A stretch of DNA of 48,571 nucleotides from a virus, in IMG/VR virus record IMGVR_UViG_3300007640_000049, positions 1 to 48,571 of that record, one strand, 5' to 3'. The notes beneath the pieces are model-generated. The model made no database searches, was not told where the DNA came from, and saw only the letters and a list, made by a program, of their open reading frames with translations. A program made the position numbers and the translations under genes. Of the stretch, positions 40,084 to 48,571 are shown one piece after another. The stretch's first letter is position 1. The number at the start of each line of letters is the position of its first letter.

Positions 40084-41014
40084 TTTGCTTCAAATGGCAT
40101 TAGCCTCTTTGCAAAGATCTAGGGGGAGTCGCAAAACTGCAACAGAGAGATTGGCAAGAGACCTTGGTCCTATTGGCGCTGGCATTGGAATGCTTGCAGA
40201 TTTCTATGCAGGGCTAAAGCAAAAGGATGCAATTCGCAGGCAGGATGTTCTGGGTGCTTACGACAACATTTTTAAGCAGCCTTCTTATCAGCCAACGCTT
40301 TCTGCGTTCAGGGTTAGCCCTTTCGTGTCTAAAGATTCTGGCGTTGATAGTGCAAGAAGGATGATGATTGGATCAGCCTCTGGCAGAGCAATTCCTGCTG
40401 TGAGTGATATGCACAGTGATGTTTACAACACTTACAGGGTAGATACTTATCCTGATGTTGTGTTTAGATCCAGAGGCAGGGAAGGCTTTGACCAAAAGAG
40501 AGAGAGAATTCTTACGCCTAGTGAGAGAAGAAGGAGGATCATAGAGGATGAAGTAAGGAAGGAGAGGGCATCTGATCGTTCAAAGACTCCTCCAAATGAA
40601 AAGTCGTTTGTCGAGAATGATAGCTTTGAGTCTTCAAACGTGTATTCGTTCTGGTATGACGAAGGAGCTAGTGAGCTTTACATAACCTTTAGAGACCCTG
40701 CGTTTGTTGGGGAGACTGACATACAGGGAAACAATCTTTGCAAAAATGATAAGCCATATGTGTATGACGGTCATGCAAGGAATCCGGGGAAGACATTTGC
40801 CTATACTGTTCCTAGAAGTATTTATACTGGTATGATGTCAGCCAAGAGTAAGGGCAAGTTTGTTTGGCAGTATCTTAGGGAGTGCGGAACTGTTTATGGT
40901 CATCAGTACCCAGTCCGAGAGGTTGGTCCGTCTGATGCAAGAAGCATGGTGGACAAAGAGGGTAGGCAGCGAGACAGGGAATATCAGCCAAGTGGATTCA
41001 GAACCCCTATCTAG
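40067..41014 (+). CDS. KTSC-domain-containing protein, 315 aa
   Basis: Start at ATG 40067, overlapping the terminase end, with GGAGAAGGG upstream. The C-terminal third reads as a KTSC-like domain: a YDEGASELYITF strand pair, then GKTFAYTVPRSIYTGMMSAK, with the usual A.S.G.y...Lr helix. The first 200 residues are basic and low-complexity. KTSC domains occur in small proteins linked to RNA or translation; here the role is unknown. Confidence 0.55.
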   Translation: MATQDDLLQMALASLQRSRGSRKTATERLARDLGPIGAGIGMLADFYAGLKQKDAIRRQDVLGAYDNIFKQPSYQPTLSAFRVSPFVSKDSGVDSARRMMIGSASGRAIPAVSDMHSDVYNTYRVDTYPDVVFRSRGREGFDQKRERILTPSERRRRIIEDEVRKERASDRSKTPPNEKSFVENDSFESSNVYSFWYDEGASELYITFRDPAFVGETDIQGNNLCKNDKPYVYDGHARNPGKTFAYTVPRSIYTGMMSAKSKGKFVWQYLRECGTVYGHQYPVREVGPSDARSMVDKEGRQRDREYQPSGFRTPI

Positions 41015-41025
41015 GAACTCCTCAT

Positions 41026-41577
41026 ATGATTTCTGTTCGGGATGATGCAGATGATATTGAGAGGGGTCCACGGGTTGTAGTTCTGGATGCAGACTTTCCA
41101 GTTTGGGAAAATTGCGTCTACGAACTTCCGGATGAAGTTCCTCCAGAAAAGAAGGATGAGTTGCTCATCCTTGGAGACAGTTACAGAGCGTCTGTAGTTT
41201 TATATGACGATGATTATGTCGAGGTGAACGGAGCTATCAGGAGAGATAGTTGTGAAATAAGCGTTATCGTTTCATATAGTGCTGATGAGAGCGGAACGCT
41301 GAATGTAAAGAGTACTATATTTACTGAAGAACTTACGGACGAAGAGACGCACGATTGCTTTATTTTGCTGATGAAATCGTTTTGCGAAGACGTAGACTTT
41401 GGTGAATATGAAAGAATTTCTCTTACATATTCAGAAGCTTTGCTTGGATGGATCAAAAATCTTAAGCATCTTGGCTTTGAAATAAGTCTTCTTAAGTGTG
41501 ATAATTACAAAGACTTTGATGGAAAGTGGTCAGATCATGAATATTTATGCACTTATGACCCACATCCATTAGAATAA
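41026..41577 (+). CDS. Hypothetical protein, 183 aa
   Basis: ATG 41026 with GGAACTCC upstream. Acidic, mostly beta-type protein (PRVVVLDADFPVWENCVYEL), C-terminal aromatic/acidic stretch. Function unknown; it is placed between packaging and portal genes. Confidence 0.45.
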   Translation: MISVRDDADDIERGPRVVVLDADFPVWENCVYELPDEVPPEKKDELLILGDSYRASVVLYDDDYVEVNGAIRRDSCEISVIVSYSADESGTLNVKSTIFTEELTDEETHDCFILLMKSFCEDVDFGEYERISLTYSEALLGWIKNLKHLGFEISLLKCDNYKDFDGKWSDHEYLCTYDPHPLE

Positions 41578-41655
41578 TGTCAAGGGCATTTGTTAAAATC
41601 AGAGGGGAATAATAGAATAGATGGATTATTCTGCCACTCTTTTAGGAATGCTTAA

Positions 41656-44600
41656 ATGGCTGATAAGGGATTGCGGGTCAAGGGCAAGACGTATAAGAGC
41701 ATCTCAGAAGTTCCAGAGCAGTACAGGGCTCAGTGGGAAGCTGGCAGTCGCCAGAAAGATCCGGGGAACGTAAATCCTAATATAGGGCCAAATGCTGGTC
41801 GGACAATCGTTCCGCACGTTACGACCTTTTCTGGCATTGTCTCTACATTAGCCAAGACATATCGCAATCATGATGAAGCGATTCGGCACAATGTGCAGAA
41901 CGCTCATATGATGCGTCGTGACCCTATGATCATGGGTCCGCTACTCGCTAGGCAGAGAGCAGTAGCACTTCTTAATTGGTCGGTTGAGCCAGAGGATAAG
42001 ACCTCCGAGGTCGAAGTCCGTATTGCCAAAGAACTGACCAAGATGATCAGCATGATCCCTCGGTTTACGGAATACCGCCGCAATCTGCTTGAGGCTGTTT
42101 GGTATGGCAGATACGCCATTCAGCACAAGTGGAGCTTTGTTCGCAAGGGCGGGGCAAAGGGCAAAGGAATCATTGACTGGGTTCCGGTGCATGGTGACAA
42201 AATCATGTTCCGGTACGATGATGGGACGGGAAAATATGATCCGAACGAAATTGGTATCAAGGTTTCTCCCGCTCATGTAAAGAACGACATCTGGGCAGGC
42301 AAGCCTGAGCTTGAGTACAATACAGAGGGTAGTGCGGTGTTCCTACGAAAGTGGGAACGCTCTCGTCTAGCACTGCACAAGCATCTCATCATGGATGGTG
42401 ATTATGAAGATCCAACCACCGCAGGGATGATCCACGGTGTTGGTCTTCGCCATTTCTTGTACTGGGCGTGGTTCCAGAAGCAAGAGACTCTAGCTCAGTT
42501 GGCAGAGATTGTAGAGCGTACTGGCATGGGCTTTACGATCTACTACTACCCTGCGGGTAACGAGCAGGCTAGGGCTAAGGTAGAGGAAGTGGCAGAGGAT
42601 CAGGCTCACAAGAACCAGATCATTATGCCGTATGATGCTGCCAACCCAGGTAGCTATGGCATTGATCAGGTACAGCCAGTCACGGCAGGAATTCCCGCTC
42701 TAACCAATCTGCTGGATGAATATTGGGGTAGCTGGATCATCCGATTCATCCTCGGTCAGACTCTCAGTATGAGAGACGGTGGAGGCGGATTGGGAACTGG
42801 TACGGCAGATCTGCATAAAGAATCATTCCTGCAAATCATTGAGTATGATGCGCATGCTTTGGATGAGACCCTGACTCAGGATCTCGTTCGGATGTATGTT
42901 CTTTTCAACTATCCCAGCTATCGGCACATCAACTTCAAGTTCAAGTCGCATACAGAGAAGGCTGTTCCGCTTGAGAAGCTACAGTCGATTCAGGCTGCTT
43001 GGAGTATGGGGGCAAAGGTCAAGGCGGCAGATGTCATGGACCTTGTCGGTATGACTGTAGCGGGGGAAGAGGACGATGCTCTTTACAACCCACAGCTTGC
43101 TATCGCTTTGAAGCAGTTCCGCGAGACTATGAATCAGGATCGGGAACAGCAAGTGGCAGAAGAGCTTGCTCAACAGCAGTCCAAGGAGAAGGAGTCTGTA
43201 CAGCGTTACTCTAAGTTGTATGCAAAGAGGGCTCCTGTTCCGGTAAGGCGACCGTCTAGGAAGGCTCCAAAAGGGTTTACTGTTGGGGGAGAGGCTAGTA
43301 AGAGAAAGGACTCTTCCTTCAAGCCACCCAAGGAAATGGTTTACAAAGATCCTGAAAAGAACAGCAAGGATGGTGCGGGTCCGGGGGATCATAAGGATTC
43401 TGATTGGGATACGACTTGGAAGCAGTTGATGGGGGATCTTACGGGCTTGCGGGGAGAAATGCCGGAAGAAGCCTATGGCTCCGCAGGCATTGCCGCTGCT
43501 CAAAAATACATGCCTAGAGATCCGGGGGATAAGGAGAATCCGGATTACAAGTACAATTTGCAGTATCAGGAAGAGGGTGATGAGCCGGAGCCTGTGGCAG
43601 ATCAGACTGGCGTAGATACGAGAGCAATATTGGGGGAAGAGCCAGAGCCTATGGAGGCTACTTTAGCCCGATTGCAGCAGGAGGATGCTGATAAGGATGA
43701 TGCTGCCAGTGCAGTCCAGCCAAAGGCTGAAGGCGAGATGTTGACTGGGGCGTCCTATGGGGAAGAAGAACTGGCTCAGAGCAGGTTGGAGCAAGAGGAA
43801 AAGGAGACTGATCTTGGAAAGATTATGAAGGAGGCGGGTTTAGCCGGAGAAGAGTCTTCTGGCACTATTCAGGGTAATGTAGAAGCTCAGTTTACTCAGA
43901 AGCCAGAATCTGACTTTGACGAAAGTTCTTCTATTCGTTTGGGAATCATTCGTCATTTGACTGATTTGCATCCTGAAAAAGAGCAGCCTAAGCAATTGAT
44001 TGACAAGCTTACGACTAAAGAGCTTGACACCTTAACAACGTCTGGAGTTATTAGTCGTGCAAAGTCTGCTATTCAGGAATTGCACAAGAAAGAGGGGAGG
44101 GTGACTGATTTATCTAAGCTAAAGAATGAGTCGGATGTTGATAAAGAACTTGAGAAGTATCCTGCGGATGTTCGATCTGACGTAAAGTCAATGTTTGCTA
44201 GAATTCCTACGCCTGATGCGGAAGGTAATAGGGTTAAGCCTGAGTGGTCAAAGTACGAACTGATGTCGCCAGATCAGATCGAAGTGGCAAAGCAATTGGC
44301 TAATGCCGAAAGCGCTACAGAATTCTTCCGGTCTCAAGGAAAAGGAGATTTAGTTTCTCAAGTGCTTTCTGCTGGCACTAGAGAGAAAACCGGCGCAATC
44401 ATGGGCAGGGACTTTAGTACTCCAGAGGCAAAGAAGCTTGTTGCAGAGTTAAATAATCCTGAGTATTTGCATGCAAGCATGGTTAAGGGGATGGGGAATT
44501 ACAATCACATTACTAGTGAGCTTGATAAATTTATTAAGTCTCAAACTGGCAGGAAAGAGGTTTTGCAGGACGATAGGTGGAGGATTCTTGAAAGCAATCC

Positions 44601-47600
44601 CGATGTAACCATTTCTCACCCAAGAGTTCCGGGCGAGACTATTACCATTCCTTTTAAGGATGCAGTTTATTCATTGCAGGCAATTCGTGAGTCTGTTAAA
44701 GAAGATAGGAATGCCTTGGCCGATGCCAATCTTGATAAGTTTGACGAAGAGACTGCTGGAAAATTCAGGGACTTATGGGGCGGACTGGAAAAAGATTATT
44801 CATCTTGGTCAAAGAAGACAGGAGACCAGACAAAGGCGGGGTATACACCTTTGGTCAAGAGTCTTCCGGAGGCGGAGGTAGATGCCGATGCTCATGATAA
44901 GATGATGGACAAGTTCCATGATATTGATGCTGGTTCAGGCACTGTTAAATCTGCATTGGATCAGATCGGGGAAGCAACGCCAGAGAGCATTAAGGATATT
45001 CCGGGAGATCAGTTTGCCGCTTTGTATATGATTGCTCAAGAGCAGAATCACGAAAATGCAAGCTTGTTTGAGGAAGATCTCGCTAGAAGGAATGAAGAGT
45101 CGAAGTCTGCTGCTGCAAGGGCTCAGGAACGGGCATCAGAAAAGCAGAAAACAGAGACGGCAAAATCGCAAGAGCTTGCTGCCTCGGAAGAGATAGTTCC
45201 AGAGACAGAAGAACCTTCGACTGTAGTTGCGGGGATTGGTGAAGATCAGTTCTCTGAAATGAACTACGAAGAGAAACGCGATCATGTTGATAGCCTGCTA
45301 GAGTCGATCAGATTTTCTGGCGTTCAAAAGCCTGAAGCTGGTGTTCAGTCTTTGTCCGAATCAGAACTGGAAGAAATGCACTCAGACATCTTGAGTGAGG
45401 TGGAGAGTGACATTGCACGAATGGGCAATTCTAGGACAACAAAGAAACAGCTAGAGGACTTGGCGGATAAGTACGGAGTAGATGTTTCTGAATTCTCTAA
45501 GGAGTCTGAAATTTCATCTGCCATTACTGAGTCGATTAAGGAAGAGAAAAGAGAGGCTGTAACCTCTGAGCAAGTTATTCCAGAGGCTCCGGTTACTGAG
45601 GTAGAAGATCCGGGTACTGGGTTTATTGACCTTGGGGCTCCGCCTGAAACTGGATTGGCTATTACTGATGCGACTGACGTTCCTTCTGCTCCGAAGACCG
45701 AGTTGATTCCAGCCGGTCAGAAAGATGCTGGAACGGGGTTGACGACGGAGGTTGTGGACGAAGCTGGTGAAATGGATCAGGATGTCCTTAGAAAATCAAT
45801 GGACATGGATGCTATTCGTGAAGCCATGAGTGGGATTGAGACAAGTGATTTGGAGCAATATCTTTCTAGTGAAGAGAGAGGTCCGAGAGTAAATCAAATG
45901 CTCAAGGACATTAAGAAGATTGAAGATCCAGATACTCGGTCTCAATTGACTGCATACTTGTTTGTGGCAGGGACTCCGGGCTTTATTAAGCAGGATGTTT
46001 CTCAGAAGACGAAAGATTTTATATCCAACGGCTTGCTGGCAGATTTGGAATCAAAGATTAGTGAGTCAATGCCTCCAGAGCGAGTAGGGACTACTGCTTT
46101 TGGAAGTAGGGAAGATGTTTCTGAACCACAAGTGACTCGCGTTAAGCCAGAGCCCGAACCCGCTGGGGCGCTTCCTTCGCCTAGAGACGCAGCTTTTATG
46201 CGTGGTCAGGAGATTGAAGATCTTAAAGCAGAGTTGACACAGAGAGGAATTAAGTTCCTTCCGGGTGAATCGAGGGATGAGCTTAAGAAAAGGCTGGAGG
46301 CTGGTGTTTCATTTACAGAATTTACAGATGCACAAATTGGAAAGATGGATGCTAAGAGGCTCAGGGCGTTGCTGACTGAAGCGAATAAGCCATTTGCAAG
46401 CAATGCCAGTGTTGGCGAGCTTAGGAAAGAGCTTAAAGACCACCGAGATGATTTGATCAAGGCGGATGAAGAGGCGAAGGCTGCTGCTGCACAGGTGGAT
46501 GAAGGTGACAAAGAGACGGCAGATTACATTAAGCAGATTGAAGACGTAGCCAGAATGGCTGAAGTATCGAAGGACTCGGAAGAATATGTTCAGGGAATAG
46601 GAAATCTTATCAAGAGTGCTGAGCAGCAGAAGGTTGAAATTGCAGAGAACGTCAGGGATTACAGAACCGATCAAATGGTCAAATCGCTGGTCGATACTTG
46701 GGAAGAAAGAAATCCGGGCAAGCAGCTTTACACCAGTGAGATTGCTGAGCGGTACAAGGTTGAAGAAAACATTGCATCTCATCTAAGCGATTATCAAGAT
46801 GCCCTTGTGGGCTTAGGTAGCCTAAGCAAGCTTCATAGGCATGCGGTAAGCGTTATGTATGGAGGTGGTAATGTTAGAAATGTTCCGCTTGAAGCCTTGC
46901 GTCGTGCAAGCAACCAAGCAGAGTATGTGATTGACCATGTGGTAACCACTCGACCGGAAGAGTTAATACAACAGCTTGTTGGGATTCGGGCTGATGCTCT
47001 AGAGAGTAAAGCCAGTCAGCTTTTAGAAGAAGGGAAGGCTAAGGCTATTGCTGATTTATTTGGGGTTCCGCTGAGCGATGTCCAGATTGATCCAGTTACT
47101 GGAAGCTCTAACTTTGACAAGGCGCTTGAGGCTAACACTTTGGAGAAGTGGAGAAGAGGTAGTGGGACTGAGGAAGACCCATATCAATATTTTGATATAG
47201 ATGAAATAAACAAAGAACTGCAAGATGCCTACGAGAGTAAGGCTCGCAGAACAACTCCACCTCCGGGGGCTGACCCGCAAGCTGCACGGGCAGGCGCACC
47301 TCCAGTTGCAGGTACTGATTTTGCAGATGTCAAACTTAGTACTGAGCGGTCTAGCTTGTTGGAGAAGGCAAAGGATCGAATCCAAAGAAAGGGTCGTGAT
47401 GGATCTTTCCTTATATCTGATCAGCAGCTTGAAGACGGGGCTAAGGGATTTGGATTTGTTAGTAAAGAAGAGTTGGGCAAGTTGAACAGGAGTCAATTGG
47501 AATCGAAATTTGCTGCTGGCCTTGAAAGGAAGCTTAAGCAGGACCAGCTTGTTGAGGACCATGGCATTGATGAGTCAGATCCAAAGTTTGCAGAGTACAA

Positions 47601-48408
47601 ACTGCTTGCAAGGCAAATGGGCTTTGAAGGAAATATGGCTGATAGAGTTGCAAAGGACAGGTTTGTTCAAGAGAAAGCTGGCGATGCTATTCTCGCTAAG
47701 AACAAGGCTGAGTCTGAGGCAATCATTGCAAAGAATGTAGAGAACACTAACTACAAGGACTGGGTGTCTAAGCGTAGTGCATTGGTTACTATGTTTGGCG
47801 ATGCAATGATTGGTACTACTGGTAGAAAGATTAAAGAGTTGCCAGAGTTTAACAAAGACACTATGGCACAAATGGACTCTAACGTCTTAGCCACGGCTGA
47901 AAAGTATCTAGGATTCAATCCGAATGAGGATAGATTCCAGCGTGATACGGTAGAAGAAACGAAGAAAGCTCAGGTCGAAGGTGCATTCGAGCATCTCAAG
48001 CAGAACATTGACGACATGAAGGGAATGACCAAGCAGTACTCTGACTTCATGAATAGCCTTGGCAATGAGACGGCTACTAAGCTGGCAGGGGACTTAGGTC
48101 TTAATAAGAGTGCAATGCTTGAGTTTGGGGAAATGCCACTGCACAAGCAGGCTTTTGTCGCTTCTAAGCTTCTGAATCATGCGGCTGTCCTTGGAGGTCA
48201 TAAGCCAGACAGGACTAAGGGTACGGTTGGCGGGATGGCTGATTCGATTGATTACTTGCTGAACAACCGGAAGGCGGTAGAGAATGCAATGAGGAAGGAA
48301 TATGGTTCCAGCTTTGCGTTCGAGGACTTGAACTGGAAGCATATCACCCTGATCATCTTTACCCTTCTGGCAATGTCTACTCTGAGTGCTATTGGTAGGA
48401 GCCGATAG
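41656..48408 (+). CDS. Portal protein fused to a giant helical extension (2250 aa)
   Basis: Residues 1-about 510 are a portal of the Mu gp29/DUF935 type: VPHVTTFSGIVSTLA, MMRRDPMIMGPLLARQR, RYAIQHKWSFVRK, a helical mid-domain, and QVQPVTAGIPALTNLLDEYW. A RYSKLYAK motif (517-524) marks the end of the portal-like part. The other 1726 residues are acidic, helix-rich and low in aromatic residues, with SAP/HeH-like helix repeats (about 1260, 1518-1548, 1553-1600), long Glu/Lys/Ala segments, and a hydrophobic C-terminal helix (HITLIIFTLLAMSTLSAI, about 2228-2245). A portal forms the DNA gate; the extension could line the head or act in DNA ejection. The frame is continuous, so it is a real fusion in this sequence; processing is likely. 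Confidence 0.8.
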   Translation: MADKGLRVKGKTYKSISEVPEQYRAQWEAGSRQKDPGNVNPNIGPNAGRTIVPHVTTFSGIVSTLAKTYRNHDEAIRHNVQNAHMMRRDPMIMGPLLARQRAVALLNWSVEPEDKTSEVEVRIAKELTKMISMIPRFTEYRRNLLEAVWYGRYAIQHKWSFVRKGGAKGKGIIDWVPVHGDKIMFRYDDGTGKYDPNEIGIKVSPAHVKNDIWAGKPELEYNTEGSAVFLRKWERSRLALHKHLIMDGDYEDPTTAGMIHGVGLRHFLYWAWFQKQETLAQLAEIVERTGMGFTIYYYPAGNEQARAKVEEVAEDQAHKNQIIMPYDAANPGSYGIDQVQPVTAGIPALTNLLDEYWGSWIIRFILGQTLSMRDGGGGLGTGTADLHKESFLQIIEYDAHALDETLTQDLVRMYVLFNYPSYRHINFKFKSHTEKAVPLEKLQSIQAAWSMGAKVKAADVMDLVGMTVAGEEDDALYNPQLAIALKQFRETMNQDREQQVAEELAQQQSKEKESVQRYSKLYAKRAPVPVRRPSRKAPKGFTVGGEASKRKDSSFKPPKEMVYKDPEKNSKDGAGPGDHKDSDWDTTWKQLMGDLTGLRGEMPEEAYGSAGIAAAQKYMPRDPGDKENPDYKYNLQYQEEGDEPEPVADQTGVDTRAILGEEPEPMEATLARLQQEDADKDDAASAVQPKAEGEMLTGASYGEEELAQSRLEQEEKETDLGKIMKEAGLAGEESSGTIQGNVEAQFTQKPESDFDESSSIRLGIIRHLTDLHPEKEQPKQLIDKLTTKELDTLTTSGVISRAKSAIQELHKKEGRVTDLSKLKNESDVDKELEKYPADVRSDVKSMFARIPTPDAEGNRVKPEWSKYELMSPDQIEVAKQLANAESATEFFRSQGKGDLVSQVLSAGTREKTGAIMGRDFSTPEAKKLVAELNNPEYLHASMVKGMGNYNHITSELDKFIKSQTGRKEVLQDDRWRILESNPDVTISHPRVPGETITIPFKDAVYSLQAIRESVKEDRNALADANLDKFDEETAGKFRDLWGGLEKDYSSWSKKTGDQTKAGYTPLVKSLPEAEVDADAHDKMMDKFHDIDAGSGTVKSALDQIGEATPESIKDIPGDQFAALYMIAQEQNHENASLFEEDLARRNEESKSAAARAQERASEKQKTETAKSQELAASEEIVPETEEPSTVVAGIGEDQFSEMNYEEKRDHVDSLLESIRFSGVQKPEAGVQSLSESELEEMHSDILSEVESDIARMGNSRTTKKQLEDLADKYGVDVSEFSKESEISSAITESIKEEKREAVTSEQVIPEAPVTEVEDPGTGFIDLGAPPETGLAITDATDVPSAPKTELIPAGQKDAGTGLTTEVVDEAGEMDQDVLRKSMDMDAIREAMSGIETSDLEQYLSSEERGPRVNQMLKDIKKIEDPDTRSQLTAYLFVAGTPGFIKQDVSQKTKDFISNGLLADLESKISESMPPERVGTTAFGSREDVSEPQVTRVKPEPEPAGALPSPRDAAFMRGQEIEDLKAELTQRGIKFLPGESRDELKKRLEAGVSFTEFTDAQIGKMDAKRLRALLTEANKPFASNASVGELRKELKDHRDDLIKADEEAKAAAAQVDEGDKETADYIKQIEDVARMAEVSKDSEEYVQGIGNLIKSAEQQKVEIAENVRDYRTDQMVKSLVDTWEERNPGKQLYTSEIAERYKVEENIASHLSDYQDALVGLGSLSKLHRHAVSVMYGGGNVRNVPLEALRRASNQAEYVIDHVVTTRPEELIQQLVGIRADALESKASQLLEEGKAKAIADLFGVPLSDVQIDPVTGSSNFDKALEANTLEKWRRGSGTEEDPYQYFDIDEINKELQDAYESKARRTTPPPGADPQAARAGAPPVAGTDFADVKLSTERSSLLEKAKDRIQRKGRDGSFLISDQQLEDGAKGFGFVSKEELGKLNRSQLESKFAAGLERKLKQDQLVEDHGIDESDPKFAEYKLLARQMGFEGNMADRVAKDRFVQEKAGDAILAKNKAESEAIIAKNVENTNYKDWVSKRSALVTMFGDAMIGTTGRKIKELPEFNKDTMAQMDSNVLATAEKYLGFNPNEDRFQRDTVEETKKAQVEGAFEHLKQNIDDMKGMTKQYSDFMNSLGNETATKLAGDLGLNKSAMLEFGEMPLHKQAFVASKLLNHAAVLGGHKPDRTKGTVGGMADSIDYLLNNRKAVENAMRKEYGSSFAFEDLNWKHITLIIFTLLAMSTLSAIGRSR

Positions 48409-48410
48409 AA

Positions 48411-48571
48411 ATGAACAATCCGGCTAAAGAACTGATGAATGTCATGCGGTCCCATCCTGATTCCAGAGATGGGGTGGTGGAGACGGATGATGTTCCTGCT
48501 GTGCTGGCAGAGCGTGCGTATGAATATCTCCGATCCTATGGAGATGACCTTCGCACGTTTGAGAAGGATGC
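48411..48571 (+). CDS. Partial small protein after the portal fusion
   Basis: ATG 48411, two bases after the portal stop, with AGGAG nine bases upstream; the gene runs off the right end of the window. The 53 visible residues are helical with a Pro/Asp-rich patch (SHPDSRDGVVETDDVPAVLA). Family not recognised. Confidence 0.55.
   Translation, partial: MNNPAKELMNVMRSHPDSRDGVVETDDVPAVLAERAYEYLRSYGDDLRTFEKD

Noticed and set aside
42979-43503. Minus-strand 174-codon frame in the portal gene
   Set aside because: Opposite a continuous coding frame, no start signal.
1-48571. Integrase, repressor-integrase switch or attachment site (temperate phage)
   Set aside because: No tyrosine or serine recombinase signature and no att-type repeat were found; only one weak Cro-like HTH protein.

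Overview
The window is a piece of a double-stranded DNA tailed bacteriophage genome, about 48.6 kb, with no ribosomal RNA, housekeeping genes, integrase or insertion sequence. It is recognised as a phage by a continuous virion set: terminase subunits, portal, maturation protease/scaffold, decoration protein, major capsid protein, head-tail connector, tail tube candidate, frameshifted tail assembly chaperone and a short tape-measure candidate. No sheath gene and no endolysin were recognised. A 311-residue tape measure would give a tail near 47 nm at 1.5 angstrom per residue (inference), so a short-tailed siphovirus-like particle fits best. Host cannot be fixed. The cysteine-rich tail protein and the terminase motif style recall phages of Planctomycetes/Verrucomicrobia-type environmental bacteria, but this is weak. 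Genes run off both ends, so the genome is longer than the window.

Layout. (1) 1-17613, plus strand: head and tail morphogenesis, with two strong terminators (after 1366 and after the capsid gene) and many short overlaps that imply translational coupling. (2) 17614-32590, minus strand: one long early-type cluster of small genes plus DNA-metabolism genes: superfamily II helicase, ParB-like protein, single-strand annealing recombinase, DEDD exonuclease, metallophosphoesterase, HExxH metalloprotein, two different CsrA-like RNA-binding regulators, several tiny membrane proteins, a G-rich hexamer tandem repeat, a tRNA-like RNA with about 70 extra nucleotides, and at the upstream end a large apparently non-coding structured RNA. 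(3) 32600-33226: a non-coding divergent control region with hairpins and GTTGCGTT-type repeats. (4) 33227-41577, plus strand: endonuclease VII, a compact polymerase-like protein with a winged-helix front end, a PDDEXK-like nuclease, SSB, then small and large terminase and accessory genes. (5) 41656-48408: a 2250-residue protein whose first 510 or so residues are a portal and whose remaining 1700 residues are an unexplained helical extension ending in a membrane segment.

How it fits together. The plus-strand genes from 33 kb to the right end and then from 1 to 17.6 kb form the replication, packaging and morphogenesis order expected if the contig is circular or permuted; the minus-strand block is the host-takeover/early side. 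The most notable points are the compact polymerase-like replication protein, the giant portal fusion with a Tyr-(Ser/Ala)-Lys motif at its junction that recurs seven times in the protease/scaffold protein, the large structured RNA, the -1 frameshift in the tail chaperone, the tRNA-like RNA, and the pair of CsrA homologues.
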